In this document: one piece after another, positions 14,121-15,853 of the stretch
Layout: the number at the start of each line of letters is the position of its first letter
Position numbering within the stretch: the stretch's first letter is position 1
The notes under the pieces: generated by a model
Databases searched by the model: none
What the model was told of the DNA's origin: nothing
Seen by the model: the letters and a program-made list of their open reading frames with translations, nothing else
Position numbers and translations under genes: made by a program
Assembly: GCA_036518955.1 (NCBI GenBank)
Contig: DATDMG010000309.1
Coordinates: 1-15,853 of the forward strand
Direction: 5' to 3'
DNA from: DATDMG01 sp036518955
Lineage (GTDB): Bacteria; Actinomycetota; Actinomycetes; Actinomycetales; Kineosporiaceae
Length of the DNA stretch: 15,853 nucleotides

Positions 14121-15853
14121 TCACCGTCGGGCGCGGATGCTGTCCGCCACCGACGCCACCGTCGCGTCGCCGTAGAGCTGGCGCACCGGTAACCGGACAC
14201 CGAAGAGCTTGTTGATCCGGCTCAGCGCGCGCATGGCCTGCAGTGAGTTTCCCCCCAGCCCGAAGAAGCTGGCCTGCCGCCCCACCACCGGTGCCGCCAG
14301 CACCTCGGCGAAGACCTGGGCGACCGCCTTCTCCTCTTCGTTTCTCGGCTCGTCGACCTCGACCCGTTCGGCCAGTCCCCAGACCGTGGGTTCCGGCAGC
14401 CGGTCCCGTGCGATCTTCCGCGCCGCCGTCAGCGGGAAAGAGTCCACGCAGACCCATGCGACGGGCACCATGTACGCTGGTATCCGCTCCGCCAGGTGGG
14501 TCTGCAGGACGGCGGGCTCCACGCTCTCGCCCGGCGTGCTGACCCAGTAGGCCACGAGCTGGCGTTCGCCGCGGGGGTCCTCGCGCACGACGACGGTGGC
14601 GAGTTGGACCGCCGGGTGCGACATCAGGGCGGACTCGATCTCGCCGAGCTCGATCCGCAGGCCACGTAGCTTGACCTGGGTGTCGATCCGGCCGAGGTAC
14701 TCCAGCTCGCCGTCGCGCCGCCAGCGGACGATGTCTCCGGTGCGGTACACGATGCCGCCGGGGACGAAGGGGTCGGTGACGAACCGCTCGGCGGTCAGTT
14801 CGGGCGCCTTGAGGTATCCGCGGGCCAGTCCCTCGCCACCCATCCACAGCTCCCCCGGCACGCCCCGGGGCACCAGGCGTCCGGCCGGGTCCACGACGTA
14901 CGCGTGTCGATTCAGCTGGACGTGTCCGATCGGCGGCGCGTTCCTCCACTCCTCGTCGTGCGGGCACTCGTACTCCGTGCAGGCGATCACGGCCTCGGTG
15001 GGCCCGTAGAGGTTCACCATCCGCCGTCCGGGCAGGTTCCACGCCCGGACGGTCTCGGCAGACAGAGCGTCGCCGCCGCTCATCACGTACCGGAGGTCCG
15101 GGTAGGGCTCCGGCTCGACCAGCGCCAGCATGGGGGGCGAGAACCCGGCGAAGGTGACCCGCTGCTCGCGCATGAGCGCGGTGACAGCGGCTGGCGACAG
15201 GCCCTCCTCGTACGAGACGAGCACCAGCGTGGCGCCCACGGCAAGGGCGGTGAAGATCTCGCCGTGCGACATGTCGAAGGTGAGGGCCGGCAACTGCAGC
15301 ATCCGGTCCTGAGGGCTGAAGGGGAAGGTCCGCCGGTAGGCCTCGACGAAACACACCAGGCCCGCGTGGTCGACGAGGACGCCCTTGGGACGCCCCGTGG
15401 ATCCGGACGTGTACAGCACGTAGGCCAGCGAGCGCCACCCCGCCCCGCCCTGCACCGCGGGCAGCGTCGCGCCGTCCGCAAGGGCCCGCGTCACGGTGAC
15501 GACGGACCAGGCCGGCGAAGTCGGCAGGTCGGCGAGGAACTCCTCGCGTGTCAGCACGATCCGGGTGCCGGAATCCTCGAAGATGCTCGCCAGCCGGGCG
15601 GATGGATGCCGGGGGTCCACCATCGCGAACGCCGCCCCGGCCTTCAGGACACCGAGCATGGCCACCAGGGCGTCGGTGTCGCGGTCGAGAGCGGCGGCCA
15701 CGATGTGCTCCGTCCCCACGCCGTGGGCCTGCAGGTAGCGGGCGACCCGGTCGGCGGCGGCGTCGAGTTCGCCGTAGGTCAGAGCAGCCCCCCGGCACAG
15801 GGCGGCGGGGTGGTTCGGCATCCGGCGGGCGACGTCGGCGATCTGTTCGTGGA
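14121..15853 (-). CDS. NRPS adenylation-thiolation protein, 5' end outside window
   Basis: About 576 residues are visible; the frame is still open at the right edge (HEQIADVARRMPNHPAAL), so residues are missing. Counting from the Met at 15821: YTSGSTGRPKG (138-147), TFDMSHGEI (181-189), NLYGPTEAVIAC (270-281). Then come YRTGD, a DTQVKLRGLRIELGE core and, at the end, a carrier domain with GLGGNSL (phosphopantetheine Ser). The pocket by eye is D183 M184 G187 G226 M247 G249 L271 I279 A280 plus the conserved Lys, which I cannot match to a known amino acid. The lead-in sequence is what usually follows a condensation domain, so a C-A-T module is possible. It heads a coupled operon with a thioesterase and an exporter, convergent with the other biosynthetic genes. 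Confidence 0.93.
   Translation of the reverse strand, partial: HEQIADVARRMPNHPAALCRGAALTYGELDAAADRVARYLQAHGVGTEHIVAAALDRDTDALVAMLGVLKAGAAFAMVDPRHPSARLASIFEDSGTRIVLTREEFLADLPTSPAWSVVTVTRALADGATLPAVQGGAGWRSLAYVLYTSGSTGRPKGVLVDHAGLVCFVEAYRRTFPFSPQDRMLQLPALTFDMSHGEIFTALAVGATLVLVSYEEGLSPAAVTALMREQRVTFAGFSPPMLALVEPEPYPDLRYVMSGGDALSAETVRAWNLPGRRMVNLYGPTEAVIACTEYECPHDEEWRNAPPIGHVQLNRHAYVVDPAGRLVPRGVPGELWMGGEGLARGYLKAPELTAERFVTDPFVPGGIVYRTGDIVRWRRDGELEYLGRIDTQVKLRGLRIELGEIESALMSHPAVQLATVVVREDPRGERQLVAYWVSTPGESVEPAVLQTHLAERIPAYMVPVAWVCVDSFPLTAARKIARDRLPEPTVWGLAERVEVDEPRNEEEKAVAQVFAEVLAAPVVGRQASFFGLGGNSLQAMRALSRINKLFGVRLPVRQLYGDATVASVADSIRARR

Noticed and set aside
1..15853. CRISPR arrays, tRNA or rRNA genes
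   Set aside because: No regularly spaced repeats with unique spacers and no tRNA cloverleaf or rRNA-like segment were seen on either strand.

Overview
The window is about 70-75% GC, uses GTG starts freely, has Streptomyces-style SDs and packs its genes into translationally coupled operons. It most likely comes from a Streptomyces or a close actinomycete. It looks like accessory DNA: decayed conjugative-element genes at the left give way to a compact specialised-metabolite cluster.

Left part (1-2873). The C-terminal end of a probable HerA/VirB4-like conjugation ATPase carries a one-base frameshift. It is followed by a stub resembling the N-terminus of replication-relaxation family proteins. 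Between them lies a 12-bp inverted repeat enclosing GACCC repeats. A PIG-L/LmbE deacetylase follows on the minus strand. At about 1842-1955 (+) there is a convincing SAM-IV-type riboswitch. What lies downstream is only an 8-codon ORF overlapping a 24-codon ORF, so the riboswitch appears orphaned from its original gene. A 93-aa minus-strand protein with a C-terminal helix-turn-helix faces it.

Middle and right part (2874-15853). A divergent SDR oxidoreductase (+) converges on a 492-aa PP-loop ATP-pyrophosphatase-like protein (-). A 513-bp divergent promoter region then precedes a five-gene plus-strand operon: HMGL-like (4-hydroxy-2-oxovalerate aldolase-like) aldolase, FAH-family enzyme, stand-alone adenylation-thiolation (A-T) didomain, class-B asparagine-synthetase-like amidotransferase, and type II thioesterase. 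A minus-strand operon converges on it: an NRPS A-T protein (5' end outside the window), a thioesterase-domain protein, and an MFS_3 exporter.

Inferred logic. The aldolase/FAH pair handles a 2-oxo acid. The first A-T enzyme has a specificity pocket resembling the aspartate code (Lys at position 278) and loads an acidic amino acid. The asparagine-synthetase-like enzyme makes an amide or C-N bond. The second A-T enzyme supplies a further building block, the thioesterases release or edit, and the MFS protein exports. The PP-loop protein, with a CxxC and a third Cys, is the least explained component and may perform sulfur or nitrogen transfer. No condensation domain is visible in the window, although one could lie just beyond the right edge. 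I do not recognise the cluster as one for a known compound.
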